From assembly GCA_023105745.1 (NCBI GenBank), contig JALGQZ010000009.1:6881937-6945936 (forward strand): a stretch of 64,000 nucleotides of DNA, given 5' to 3'. The DNA is from Austropuccinia psidii. Its lineage: Eukaryota; Basidiomycota; Pucciniomycetes; Pucciniales; Sphaerophragmiaceae. The notes under the pieces are model-generated. The model was not told where the DNA came from and searched no databases. It saw nothing but the letters and a program-made list of their open reading frames with translations. The position numbers and the translations under genes were made by a program. Below, piece by piece: positions 21,550 to 30,898 of this stretch; the stretch's first letter is position 1, and each line of letters opens with the position of its first letter.

Positions 21550-22047
21550 CTAATTTGATTTGGCCACACAAAAGATTGGGCTTGTGTAGCTTGAAGTGGA
21601 TTGCTCATAGAGTCCAGTCCTGATTCTTTCTCTGATTAATTCAGTAAAATGAGGTAAAATTGATTTGCGAATGGGAATTGGTTTCTTCTGCCAAGGTTCA
21701 TGAGGTATTACTGGTATCTTGTAACGTTTTCCATATGAGTGTTTAAGTGATCCTCTTTCTTCTTCACAGGAAGCTATTGCTTTTTCCCTTACGGTAAGGA
21801 CATTTTTGAGTAAATTGATTTCTTCATTTGATAACCATCCTGGTGGGCCAAAATTTACTGCTTGCAGTCTTTTATGGGTGACCTTGAAGGTTTCTTGAAA
21901 TATAGGTGGGTTGGGTGATAAAGGTGTTTCATAAGGATCTCTTGACAAAGGTTGGTTAAGGTCTTGAGGCATTGGCTCATTGACTGGTCTCACCTTCTTC
22001 AGGACTGATTTGTATTTGGCTGCTAAAATTTGGTGATCCGTCTTCAA
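21550..22047 (-). pseudogene. Giant element RT N-terminal region (probable pol start)
   Basis: The 165-residue frame starts with Met at 22047 in a Lys-rich segment and ends with the RT fingers: K-K-P-I-P-I-R-K-S-I-L-P, E-L-I-R-E-R-I-R-T-G-L-Y-E-Q-S and Y-T-S-P-I-F-C-V-A-K-S. The upstream 3 kb has no coding continuity, so the pol ORF may start here as a separate translation unit. That would be unusual, because gypsy pol is normally fused to or frameshifted from gag-protease. Confidence 0.75.
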
Positions 22048-22171
22048 TTAGTTATTTTGTTTCTTCTTCTCTTCTTTTTTTTCTTTTTTTAATGATTTCT
22101 AAGAATTTGCTAGTGTCCTGAAATCTTGAGGTCTTCACAATTCTTCTTTCTTCTTTCTTCCATAAAAAATG

Positions 22172-25100
22172 TAGTTTAAGGTCATACAGGACCTACAACT
22201 AGGTGTGTAACCCCTGTATATTAGGTATACAAGTCCTGCAGTTTAAGTCATGCAAGGACCTCCTGGCCTAATCCAAGGGTTTATCTTGATTCTTGAGCTC
22301 CTTTGGGCTTGATTTTGGATCCCACTTGACTCTTGTTTTATTCTTCAATATTCATGATTCCCACTTGATGCAAGATTATTCTGGTTGTTTTATTTCTTGA
22401 TAAGGAATTTTCTTGTCTTAATTGATGGCTTGAGACTTCACTTTGTTCATTTTGGCCAATTTGATAATGATAAACACCTGTGAAACCCCTTGTTTCTGTT
22501 ACAAAAAGGGAGCAGTTTACTGTCATGCTGAGGACAGAAATGGTCCTTCAGCACTTCTCCTGACTAGGAAAATCCCCTCCAGCTGTTTGGCTGTTATTAT
22601 TTTTTATAAGTTTCCCTGCCCAAGTCTACAGAGGAAGCAGTTTAGTGTCATGCTGAGGACCTCTTGAGTCTTCCAGCTTCTTTAAAATCCCAAGGGCAAT
22701 TTGAGTTGAGTGTTTTATATCATCTTGTTGGTCCATCATGTTGAGTGAGTCCTGAGTTCATAATTAATCCAGTGAGTAATACTTCAGTCCATAAATCCTG
22801 GCCAGTGATTCTGGAATTCCAAATGAGTTTCAATCCAAAATCAAAGAAATCTCCAAGGTCTGGTGTTGTCCAAAGGTCAATCCATAAGGAACTCCTGCTT
22901 TTCTTCATAAATAATCTTCTTTATTTTCAGTATTGTGAGAATTGGTATGTGATATAATGTTTCCAAATTATATTGATATTTCTTCAAAATAATTTACTTC
23001 CTTTGGTTCTTCTGTTTTCCTAAATTATTCCTGTTAAAAAAATGAAATGAAGAATGAAAAATGAAAAATTATAATAAGATAATTTAAAATTGATTTTCAT
23101 ATTAGTTTATTGATATTCTTTATAATAATATTTTTTTTTGGATAAGGGCCCCCCTCTCCATTTAAAAATCTTTAGTTGATTTTCAAATTTTGAAGAGGAT
23201 ATGTTCTCATTCCCTCAAAACTTCCACTATAAGGGATAGTGTAAGAAATAAGTTTACCCACCCCTTATTTTTTATAGTGATTTTGATGAGGGTAAATAAT
23301 GATACAGTAAATATACACAATTTTATTTCAATGATGATTCAATAATTATATATTTTTTTTAATTTTTTAATCTTTTTACTGTAAGTATAAAATAACCATT
23401 AGCTGAGATATCTGAGTAAAAAGCACAATTCAAAAGAAATAAACTTGAATCACAATTAAGATCATGGAACTGTTTGGTTTAAGGTGGTAATTTGTGCCAA
23501 TCAGTAAGAATTAGTGCTCTTAAGAGTGTTTATAATTAATATTACATAATTGAATGATCATAATTTGAGTCCTTTATTCATATAATGACCCTTATGATGC
23601 CACAACCTTTCCTTTTGGAATCATCATTGTGACTCAGACTTTATTTCAAGTCCATCCCCTTTATGGTTCAGATTTTCTGTTACCCATAAATGCATTTGAG
23701 TTGTTAAAGAAAACATAAACAGTGAAATTGAAAATTTGTACAATTCAAAAAAAACTCTTATTTGCTTTTTGGGGGGCTTTTTCAATTCTATTTGGAATAA
23801 ACAGCACATTGAGGTGTTATTAATATTTAAATTCCCCAAATTATGTCATCAATTTATGAGTTTTTGATATAAATAACTCCTTCAGAGTTCAATTAATGCC
23901 TTCATGACACAAATACTTCTTATTTTAAAACAAGTTCCAATCACTTTCTTGTAGCTCAAGAAATATTTCAAATAAATTGATTAATAAAATAAAAAAATTA
24001 CTTGATGTAGAGATTTTTTTTTCTGATTATTATTATTTTGAGTTGAAACATTAAGCCAATTTAATGGCTCATGCTTTAATAGTAGGAAAATTATAATAAA
24101 GATAATAAGTAACTGGAATATTCTTGAGATCATGAATGGGATATGCCCCTAATTCTTAGTGAAAATGAATAAATAAATTTAAAAAATAAATAAAAAAAAT
24201 ATGTTCAAAAGGTTCAAGTCAGCACATCTTTTCAATACTTGTTTATAATGAAATAAAATTAGAAAAAAAATAAGAAATAAAACCTTAGGTAGTTTATAGT
24301 CTTTCCTAGGACTTATCCTCCTTTGATAGTCCTTGTTCAATCTTTTTGAAAATTTTAAGTAGGGATTTTTGGGTCTTTCCAAGGTCCATTGGTTGATTCT
24401 GTTGTAAGTTTGAGTCATTGTTGAGAATTTCAGTGGTGGGCAGTTTATGGTCTTTCCAAAGACCATTGATTATTTCTTTAATGTATTTGTTGATGTTTGA
24501 AGAGGTATTTCTTGATATTTGAAGGGGCAGTTTATGGTCTTGCCAAGGACCAAATCTTGTGTCTAGGCACTTCTGTTTGATATCTTTGGCTTTCATGACA
24601 TTTGATTTATCTTCAAAGCCAAGTTGTAAATTGAATTCAACAGTTTATAGTCTTATTGAGGACTTATTTTCACTTTAAAAGCACATTTAAGCCTATATAA
24701 TAAGAGAAATATTTTATTAATGTTGAATACCTGGAGAAGCCAAAAAAAATATGTTAGTGTAGTTATTATTCAAAATAAGAAAGCATAAAAGAGAAAATAG
24801 CAGTTTAAAGCCTTGCTTAGGGCTTTTTGTTATTTTATTTTATTTTATTTATTTTTTTAAGCCCATCAGTTTAAAGCCTTGATGAGGGCTTTTCCTTTAT
24901 AAGTATTAATTAGAAAATAAAAAATAAAATATAAAATCAGCATAAAAAAAGCAAGATAGAAAACTTCAAACCAGCAGCTTATAGCCATACTGAGGGCTTT
25001 TTGTTTCTTTTTTTTTCAGTCTTCCTAAGGCATTTTAACCAAGTAAAAAAAAACTAAATTATCAGTAGATTCAATAATTAATAATTTAAAAAAAAAGACA

Positions 25101-25253
25101 TCAAAATAGAACTGAGTAGTTTAATGCCTTTCTCAGGGCATTTTTTGTTATTTATACCACTGTAGCACATCAGAATAGAATATGTCAGCTTCATGTAATA
25201 TTAAGGAGAAAATGAAAGAAAAATTCAACAGTTTGAAGTCATGTTGAGGACTT
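22172..25253 (+). repeat. Series of about 13 covarying hairpins (CAGTTTA-stem-WTGCTGAG-stem)
   Basis: Copies share CAGTTTA or a close variant, then a 4-6 bp stem around an 8-base loop resembling ATGCTGAG/TTGCTTAG. Stems at 22520-22537 (CTGTC/GACAG), 24298-24313 (AGTC/GACT), 24447-24466 (ATGGTC/GACCAT), 24535-24552 (TGGTC/GACCA), 24649-24664 (AGTC/GACT), 24807-24826 and 24873-24892 (AAAGCC/GGCTTT), 24983-24998 (AGCC/GGCT), 25123-25142 (AATGCC/GGCATT) and 25236-25253 (AAGTC/GACTT) change on both sides together. Less perfect copies: 22179-22194 (AGGTC/GACCT, 6-base loop), 22247-22259 and 22647-22660. Spacing is irregular, 66-158 bp in the dense part. Several are followed by T runs. Confidence 0.75.
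23150..23165 (-). promoter_or_regulatory. Internal copy of the polypurine tract (central-PPT-like)
   Basis: CCCCCTCTCCATTTAA on the plus strand is identical to 18848-18863 at the 3' PPT of the same element. On the minus strand it is a purine run upstream of the pol start. A second plus-strand initiation site (central PPT) is known in lentiviruses and Ty1; that role here is inference. Confidence 0.4.
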
Positions 25254-25752
25254 TTATTTTTTTATTTTGATTTTTGCCATGAATATATATATATTCATTC
25301 CTAATTAATTTATTATTAAATATATATATTGTATTTAATTTTATTTTATATGGGACTTATTTATTTAGTTCTAGCTAGCTAATAAGGTCATACAGCCCAG
25401 TACTGGCTGTGGGAGGTCAGATTCCTATAACCTCCCCGGAACTCCTGCATCCAGAATTATTTATCCTACCATCTTTATATTTTATTTTTTTATTTTTTGT
25501 TTATTTTATATATATATATTTTTTTATTTTTTTTTAAAAAAACTCTTCCTTGTGGTTCAAACCACTTGAGGTGATTTGTTTTCGCGTTATGAAGCTTTTA
25601 AGATTCAAAATTTCGCAAAAAATCCTTTCCTTAAAGAAATTGGAATTGGTTTGAGTAGGGTGATTTTGGCAGTTGGAAGGTTTAATTACAAGTCCCTGGA
25701 GATGACTACTGGCCTCGCGAGCACCTCAAACACTACTCATCAGTGTTGTATT

Positions 25753-26210
25753 TGTTAATAGGGCACTTTTAGGCAGGATATTAACAGGAGTCAATATTCC
25801 AGTAAGTATACGTCGAAGAGGGGAGTGGCAGCGAACCTGTTAGGCAAAGTAGAAGGAGAGCAGTACAACATGTGATAAGATAATTGCATAAGATTGCTAG
25901 GTAGAGATACACTGAATAACCTTTTAGGCAGGATATTGACAGGAGTCAATATTCCAGTAAGTATACGTCAAAGAGGGGAGTGGCAGCGAACCTGTTAGGC
26001 AAAGTAGAAGGAGAGCAGTACAACATGGGGAATGCTAGAGTTACAACGACTGCTCATTAAATAGTAGATTACAACAGTTTCTATGACTTATGACGTAGAC
26101 GAATGATGTAAGCAATGAGGTCTTGTGATCTTAAGGAGTTGTGCCTGAAAGGTTTGTTGAGGTGCATTATGGCAGTTACTGCACGGTCCCAGAAGGGTCT
26201 TTTCCCAATA
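25753..26210 (-). repeat. Copia 3' LTR (458 bp)
   Basis: Identical in layout to 30194-30722 except that it carries two instead of three copies of the internal AGGCAGGATATTGAC block (25770 and 25924). The pol frame ends inside it at 26176. The adjoining internal bases on the minus strand, GGTATGGCGGTG, are the likely polypurine tract. Confidence 0.95.
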
Positions 26211-27321
26211 CACCGCCATACCTAGTGATTGTTGCTTCGTTCCCAAACATGGTTTTGAGGTGGTTTTTGATTGTTTGAATTGGAAAGTTTTTTGTGAGAG
26301 AATCTGCAACCATGTCGGTTGTTGGAAGGTCTTGGAGTCGTATTTCGGATTTTTCAATGAGATTGCGTATGAAGTGTAACCTGAAATTGATGTGTCTAGT
26401 ACCGTGGTGATAGATTGGATTAGATGCAATGGCTATTGCACTTTGATTGTCGGAAAAGAGGGTTCCGGAACATTTGATTGTTGAGATTTCATAAATAAGT
26501 TGTTTTAGCCAGAGAAGATCTTGACTACACTCTGTTAAAGCGTTGTATTCTGCCTCAGCAGATGATAGTTCAACAACTCTTTGTTTGTGAGAATGCCACC
26601 CAATCGCCCCTTGATAATAGATTAGAGAACCTGAGAAGGACTTGCATTCTTTTGAGCCTCCCCAGTCAGCATCGGAAAAACCTATTATGGTTAACAAGTC
26701 ATGTTGGAGATTGTTTCTGCCAAGTTGCAGTGTCAGCCCCTTGGTGCCTAGTAAGTATTTCAAAATGTGTTCTACGGCTTCAAAATGTATTTCGGACGGG
26801 GATTCCAGAAATTGTGACATGAATGCAGTGCTGAAAGCTAAATCAGGGCGAGTTCCTTGAACCAAGTATTGAAGCAGTCCAATAGCTCGTCGATAGTGGA
26901 AAGGAGGATTCTGGCATGGTTCAAGATTGGGAGACTTGAGTTCATTGATGTTACTCGGAAGGGGGGAGGTTAATGGTCGGGCATTTTCCAGGTTGAATTC
27001 AGACAGGATTTGCTGGATGAGCTTGTCTTGGATCATTGATATTCCTTCTGTGGATTGAGTGATTTGAGTTCCAAGTGCGTATGTAACACCTCCAAGGTCT
27101 CCCATGTCAAAAAAAGTCTTGATTTTGCTTTTGAAATCTTCATTCCAGCATCCACTGAAGATCAGATCATCGACGTGGGCAAAGAGCCACATGGGTTTGT
27201 TGTGGTCTGATGAGAAGTATAAGCAAGGATCAGTTTTTGTGGGAACTAGACCCATTTGAAGAAGAGCATTGTTTAATGAATTGTGCCAGCATCGAGGACT
27301 TTGTTTTAGTCCGTACAGCAA
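26176..27321 (-). pseudogene. Copia RT palm and RNase H
   Basis: The 381-residue frame begins at L-Y-G-L-K-Q-S-P-R and has the RT catalytic H-V-D-D-L near residues 49-53 with both Asp present. It continues through the connection (A-L-G-T-Q-I) to a copia RNase H: G-F-S-D-A-D-W-G (Asp 218), S-S-A-E-A-E-Y (Glu 257), S-D-N-Q-S-A (Asp 292), H-I-N-F-R-L-H-F and V-A-D-S-L-T-K (Asp 341). It ends G-G-V-L-G-K-D inside the 3' LTR. It is in the same frame as the next two entries and is separated from them only by a TGA at about 27412. Confidence 0.9.
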
Positions 27322-27414
27322 TTTGTTTAGTTTTAGAATTTTTGATCCCTCGTTGTAGCCATCAGGACGGAAGATGTATAATGGTTTGTCAGGAATTCCA
27401 TTAAGAAAAGCACA

Positions 27415-27864
27415 TCATACGTCCATTTGGTCAACTTGAAATCCATGTTGGTGTGCAAGTGTAAGTAGGAGTCTGAGAGAGGCTAACCGCCCAGTCGGAG
27501 AGAACACATCATCGTAGTCTATTCCTTCTCGTTGATTGAACCCTCTGACACAGAGTCTTGCCTTGTATTTGGTTAGATTCCCATTAGCGTCTGTTTTCCT
27601 CTTGAATACCCAGGTAGTGGTAAGGGGATGAATAGATTCGTCTTGCTCATGGGAAGACCAAACTTGGTGTGTCTTCATGTTGGAAAGTTCATTGTCGATA
27701 GCCACTAACCATTGTTTGGAGTCAGGGTGATGAATCGCTTGAGAGAAGGATTTCGGATCCGGTACAACAGTTTCAGCAAAGTTAGCTGATTTTTTTGTTC
27801 GACGCGAGTTGGTGAGGATGTTAGAAGGGTCAAAATTGCTTGTGATTTCCTTGGAACTGTTCAC
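27415..27864 (-). pseudogene. Copia RT N-terminal region
   Basis: The frame contains the copia RT entry A-I-H-H-P-D-S-K-Q-W, T-T-T-W-V-F-K-R-K, Y-K-A-R-L-C-V-R-G-F-N-Q-R-E-G-I-D-Y, F-S-P-T-G-R and D-Q-M-D-V, the last being motif A with its catalytic Asp. The next codon is TGA where relatives have Lys or Arg before C-A-F-L-N-G; CGA to TGA is a simple explanation. The frame is open to the right as far as the TGA at about 27898. Confidence 0.9.
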
Positions 27865-27897
27865 AGGATCAGTTGTCCAAGAGTAACCCTTGTATTG

Positions 27898-30132
27898 TCA
27901 AAGAGTATCCGTGGTGACATTCTGGTTATCATCATTTTCTTTTTGGTCATTAGGGCTGAGTTCCACATTATACGGAGTTTCTGGGATTTCAGAGTATGTA
28001 GAGTCAATTTGAGAATTAGGTGGAATGTCTAAGCTTCCAGAAATAACGAAAGAATCAGTATTCTGGTTAAGATTTTGTTGATTTTTATTTGGAAAAACAT
28101 AGTCATTAAATTTAACATGATGGGTAGTCTTGACTTTACCTGTCTCCGGATCTAAAATGCGAAACATCTGATGCCCCTCCCCATAGCCTAGAAAGACGCC
28201 TGCCCCTCCTCTGGAACTAAATTTACTTTTCAGAAAGTTGTCTAGATAAATTGCTTCGCATCCGAAAGGATGTAAGAATTTTAGCGATGGTTTCTTGTTG
28301 AACCATTTAAAGAATGGAGTCTCAAAGCTTAGAGACTTGTGCAGAGTTAGGTTCTCTAAGTAAACAGCAGTGTTTGCTGCTTCTGCCCAGTAAGTAAGAT
28401 CAAGTCCAGAGTCGAGTAGTAGGCATCTGGATTTGTTTACGGTTGTTCGGTTTCCTCTTTCAGCAAAGGGGTTTTGTTCTGGAGTGTAGGGTGCCGAGGT
28501 AAGGTGATTGATACCTTTCGCTTTGAAGAAGTTTTGGAGATCAGTGTTTTTAAATTCTGATCCATTGTCCGAAATGAGGTTAGCAACTTTGGAATTTGCC
28601 TGTCGTTTGACTCTGTTAATGTGATTTTTCAAGTAGTCTTTGCATTCGGATTTGTTGGTTAGAAAAAATATCCATATGAAGTGAGAGAATCCGTTGACAA
28701 TACGCAGGAAGTATTTTTTACCAGAAACGGATTCTGGAGATATTGGACCGCATAGATCCATATGAATGGCTTTGAGTTTGCGGTTTGGTTGAGGGAAGGT
28801 TCCTTTGAAAGGGGATTTTGTCATTTTACTCAAGTCGCAGGTGGTACAGTCATACGATGAGATGTTTTTGTCTGGATACATTCTCTTGAAGTATTCTAAT
28901 GAAGGATGTCCACTCGATTGGTGAAGGACAGTAGTGTTTGGAGTAGATAGTGAGACTCTGAAAGCATGTATTTTGCTTTGGTGAATGATAAAATTTCCAC
29001 TTTCGAAGCTTCCATCGATAATGACTTTGTTGTCTTTGCTGCTGACAACAAAGCTTTTGGCGGAAATTCCTTTTTTAACAGAGTAATTGGCCGCTATGAA
29101 AGTGTTCATGCTTAATAAATTAATTGCCAATTGGGGAAAAAGAAGGCAATTATTAATTTTTAAAAAGCAATGAGCTACTTCAACGCGGATGGTTCCTGAT
29201 CCCAGGGATTTTATGGAGGAACCATCGGCGAGGATTACTTCTTCTTCTTTGGGGATAAAGGAGATAAAATGTTTTTTATCGTTGAACATACTGTTGGATG
29301 CTCCAGAGTCAAGTACGATGGAATTTCTGTCTTGTTGATTAATTCCGCAAAGTAGGTCAGTGGTTGGTTTACCGAGTTTCAAGTTTTGACATTCTTCTTC
29401 AGAGTGTTTGGTAAGGGGATTGTGATACCCCGGTTTGCAAGTAGGATAATTTGGCTTTTTATGCGGTTCAGAGTCGGATTTTTCTTTCTTTTTTGCCATG
29501 AAAGCTTGCTTTTCCTGGTTTTCTTCATTTCTTTGAATAGCACTTCTTACTTCCTCTATTGTTTCATCTAAGGAGGGGGTCCTTTTTTCAATTCTGCATT
29601 CCTTGACCCAAATTTCTCCAATCAGTTTGTATTCAAAAGGTAAATTGATTATTACCCACAGAGCAACAACGGAGTCAAGTAGTATCAAAGGTTTTACAGC
29701 TTCATCGTTGATTAAACTGCATAGGTTCCGAGTGAGTTCTTGGATTTTCTCAATTCCTAGTGCTAGGTTTCCTTCGGATAGTGAGGTAGAGAAAATTTTG
29801 CTAATGTACGTAGCTTGATTTTGTACGGTTTTTGGCAAGTAAAATTCTTCTAGGCAAGTCCATAGAGTGGTGGGATTTAGGTTGCATTTGTTGTCAAATT
29901 GGGAGGCTATTTTGACATCACAATTTAGACTGATAATGGCATAGGCAATACGTTTTCTGTTGGGATCAATTTTTTCCTGTTTAGCACATTTCTCAGGGGA
30001 TTCTTGTCCAGTGACCATATCATAGTATCCTCGTATTAGTAGGAGGGAGCACATTCGTTGTTTCCAATCAATGTAATTGGATCCGGTAAGCTTGTATTTT
30101 TCGGAAAGTTCTGGGTTGAAGTCATTTCCCAT
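27898..30132 (-). CDS. Copia gag-protease-integrase polyprotein part
   Basis: The 744-codon frame starts at an ATG in a good Kozak context (CACCATGG), 62 bp inside the 5' LTR. Gag occupies about residues 1-215. A zinc-knuckle-like motif C232-x4-H237-x5-H243-x4-C248 follows. The protease active site is D275-S-G-A. The GAG-pre-integrase zinc module uses H404/H409 and C429/C432. The integrase core has D459 (H-M-D-L), D522 (S-D-N-G) and E558 (A-E-R-G), an exact D,D35E spacing, then a W-A-E-A helix and the F-G-C and F-L-G-Y segments. It ends at a TGA, after which the frame continues into RT. Confidence 0.95.
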   Translation of the reverse strand: MGNDFNPELSEKYKLTGSNYIDWKQRMCSLLLIRGYYDMVTGQESPEKCAKQEKIDPNRKRIAYAIISLNCDVKIASQFDNKCNLNPTTLWTCLEEFYLPKTVQNQATYISKIFSTSLSEGNLALGIEKIQELTRNLCSLINDEAVKPLILLDSVVALWVIINLPFEYKLIGEIWVKECRIEKRTPSLDETIEEVRSAIQRNEENQEKQAFMAKKKEKSDSEPHKKPNYPTCKPGYHNPLTKHSEEECQNLKLGKPTTDLLCGINQQDRNSIVLDSGASNSMFNDKKHFISFIPKEEEVILADGSSIKSLGSGTIRVEVAHCFLKINNCLLFPQLAINLLSMNTFIAANYSVKKGISAKSFVVSSKDNKVIIDGSFESGNFIIHQSKIHAFRVSLSTPNTTVLHQSSGHPSLEYFKRMYPDKNISSYDCTTCDLSKMTKSPFKGTFPQPNRKLKAIHMDLCGPISPESVSGKKYFLRIVNGFSHFIWIFFLTNKSECKDYLKNHINRVKRQANSKVANLISDNGSEFKNTDLQNFFKAKGINHLTSAPYTPEQNPFAERGNRTTVNKSRCLLLDSGLDLTYWAEAANTAVYLENLTLHKSLSFETPFFKWFNKKPSLKFLHPFGCEAIYLDNFLKSKFSSRGGAGVFLGYGEGHQMFRILDPETGKVKTTHHVKFNDYVFPNKNQQNLNQNTDSFVISGSLDIPPNSQIDSTYSEIPETPYNVELSPNDQKENDDNQNVTTDTL

Positions 30133-30159
30133 GGTGACAATGTGACGATGAAGTATTGC

Positions 30160-30193
30160 TTTTCAAGCTGGTTAGAGCTCTGGTCTCATAATC
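30160..30193 (-). promoter_or_regulatory. Copia primer-binding site matching half of a methionine tRNA
   Basis: The plus strand reads AAGCTGGTTAGAGC (D arm) followed by TCTGGTCTCATAATC (anticodon arm, anticodon CAT), which is the 5' half of an elongator tRNA-Met. It directly abuts the LTR end at 30194. A minus-strand genome would therefore pair with a tRNA cut in or near the anticodon loop, as known for Drosophila copia with initiator tRNA-Met. Confidence 0.8.
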
Positions 30194-30722
30194 TGTTAAT
30201 AGGGCACTTTTAGGCAGGATATTGACAGGAGTCAATATTCCAGTAAGTATACGTCGAAGAGGGGAGTGGCAGCAAACATTTTAGGCAGGATATTGACAGG
30301 AGTCAATATTCCAGTAAGTATACGTCGAAGAGGGGAGTGGCAGCGAACCTGTTAGGCAAAGTAGAAGGAGAGCAGTACAACATGTGATAAGATAATTGCA
30401 TAAGATTGCTAGGTAGAGATACACTGAATAACCTTTTAGGCAGGATATTGACAGGAGTCAATATTCCAGTAAGTATACGTCGAAGAGGGGAGTGGCAGCG
30501 AACCTGTTAGGCAAAGTAGAAGGAGAGCAGTACAACATGGGGAATGCTAGAGTTACAACGACTGCTCATTAAATAGTAGATTACAACAGTTTCTATGACT
30601 TATGACGTAGACAAATGATGTAAGCAATGAGGTCTTGTGATCTTAAGGAGTTGTGCCTGAAAGGTTTGTTGAGGTGCATTATGGCAGTTACTGCACGGTC
30701 CCAGAAGGGTCTTTTCCCAATA
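30194..30722 (-). repeat. Copia 5' LTR (529 bp) with an extra 71-bp unit
   Basis: Contains three copies of the internal block starting near 30210, 30279 and 30439, against two in the other LTR; the extra unit accounts for the 71-bp length difference. Each block holds the inverted repeat ATATTGAC-AGGA-GTCAATAT. The differences from the other LTR that I saw are all G/A transitions. Confidence 0.9.
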
Positions 30723-30898
30723 GTATTCACCCCTCAACGCATTTCAGAAGGTGGATAGCAATACAAGCCAAGTTAGGTAGTGACAAGCAGTGTAAGGTCT
30801 TTTTCCTAGTTAATTCCGCTCTCGGAGTGTGGCTTATTCTTGATGATAGTACAGCTGTCATTTGCTCAGCTGCTTCCATTTATTACTTTAACCTGTGA

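Larger units (their letters stand above)
22048..25540. other. Long non-coding region between extra ORFs and pol
   Basis: About 3.5 kb without a credible gene. It contains the hairpin series (separate entry), a second copy of the PPT at 23150, long A/T runs and TA microsatellites (for example 25285-25330 and 25505-25520). Minus frames 24179-24466 and 24306-24596 are open only because they cross three hairpin repeats, giving a recurring D-H-K-L-P peptide; I do not call them genes. Confidence 0.6.
25753..30722 (-). mobile_element. Ty1/copia retrotransposon, nearly intact
   Basis: Direct LTRs at 25753-26210 and 30194-30722 flank a single minus-strand gag-pol frame. The target duplication GTATT is exact (25748-25752 and 30723-30727). 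By eye the LTRs differ by about three substitutions plus one 71-bp repeat unit, and the coding frame has only two stops. The order gag, protease, integrase, RT, RNase H identifies the copia superfamily. This is the youngest retroelement in the window. Its plus-strand termini TGTTAAT...CCCAATA give LTR ends that are not the usual TG...CA on the coding strand. Confidence 0.95.
25570..30898 (+). pseudogene. Unknown plus-strand ORF split by the copia insertion
   Basis: The frame 25570-25752 (61 codons) ends at the target site GTATT and continues in the same frame from 30728 to a TGA at 30896-30898 (56 codons) once the copia element and one target copy are removed. The joined frame of about 117 codons has no start Met near its left edge, so it may be an exon. 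The sequence contains CpGs (for example CGCG at 25581 and 25716), unlike the surrounding giant element. I do not recognise the product. It runs opposite to the giant element's genes. Confidence 0.5.

Noticed and set aside
16981..22047. Giant element as two unrelated LTR elements
   Set aside because: The two LTRs align, the PPT sits at the correct end, all element domains share one strand in the right order, and the interrupted family-1 LTR fits back together across the element.
24179..24596. Two overlapping minus-strand frames with a repeated D-H-K-L-P peptide
   Set aside because: The repetition is caused by three copies of the hairpin motif. Other copies of the motif are in broken frames, so I favour a nucleic-acid repeat over a gene, while noting the alternative.
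24800..25260. Bacterial-style rho-independent terminators (hairpin plus T run)
   Set aside because: The genome is eukaryotic, and these hairpins belong to a dispersed series in which many copies lack the T run.
30165..30193. Possible tRNA-Met gene
   Set aside because: Only the D arm and anticodon arm are present. There is no acceptor or T arm, and the position next to the LTR explains it as a primer-binding site.
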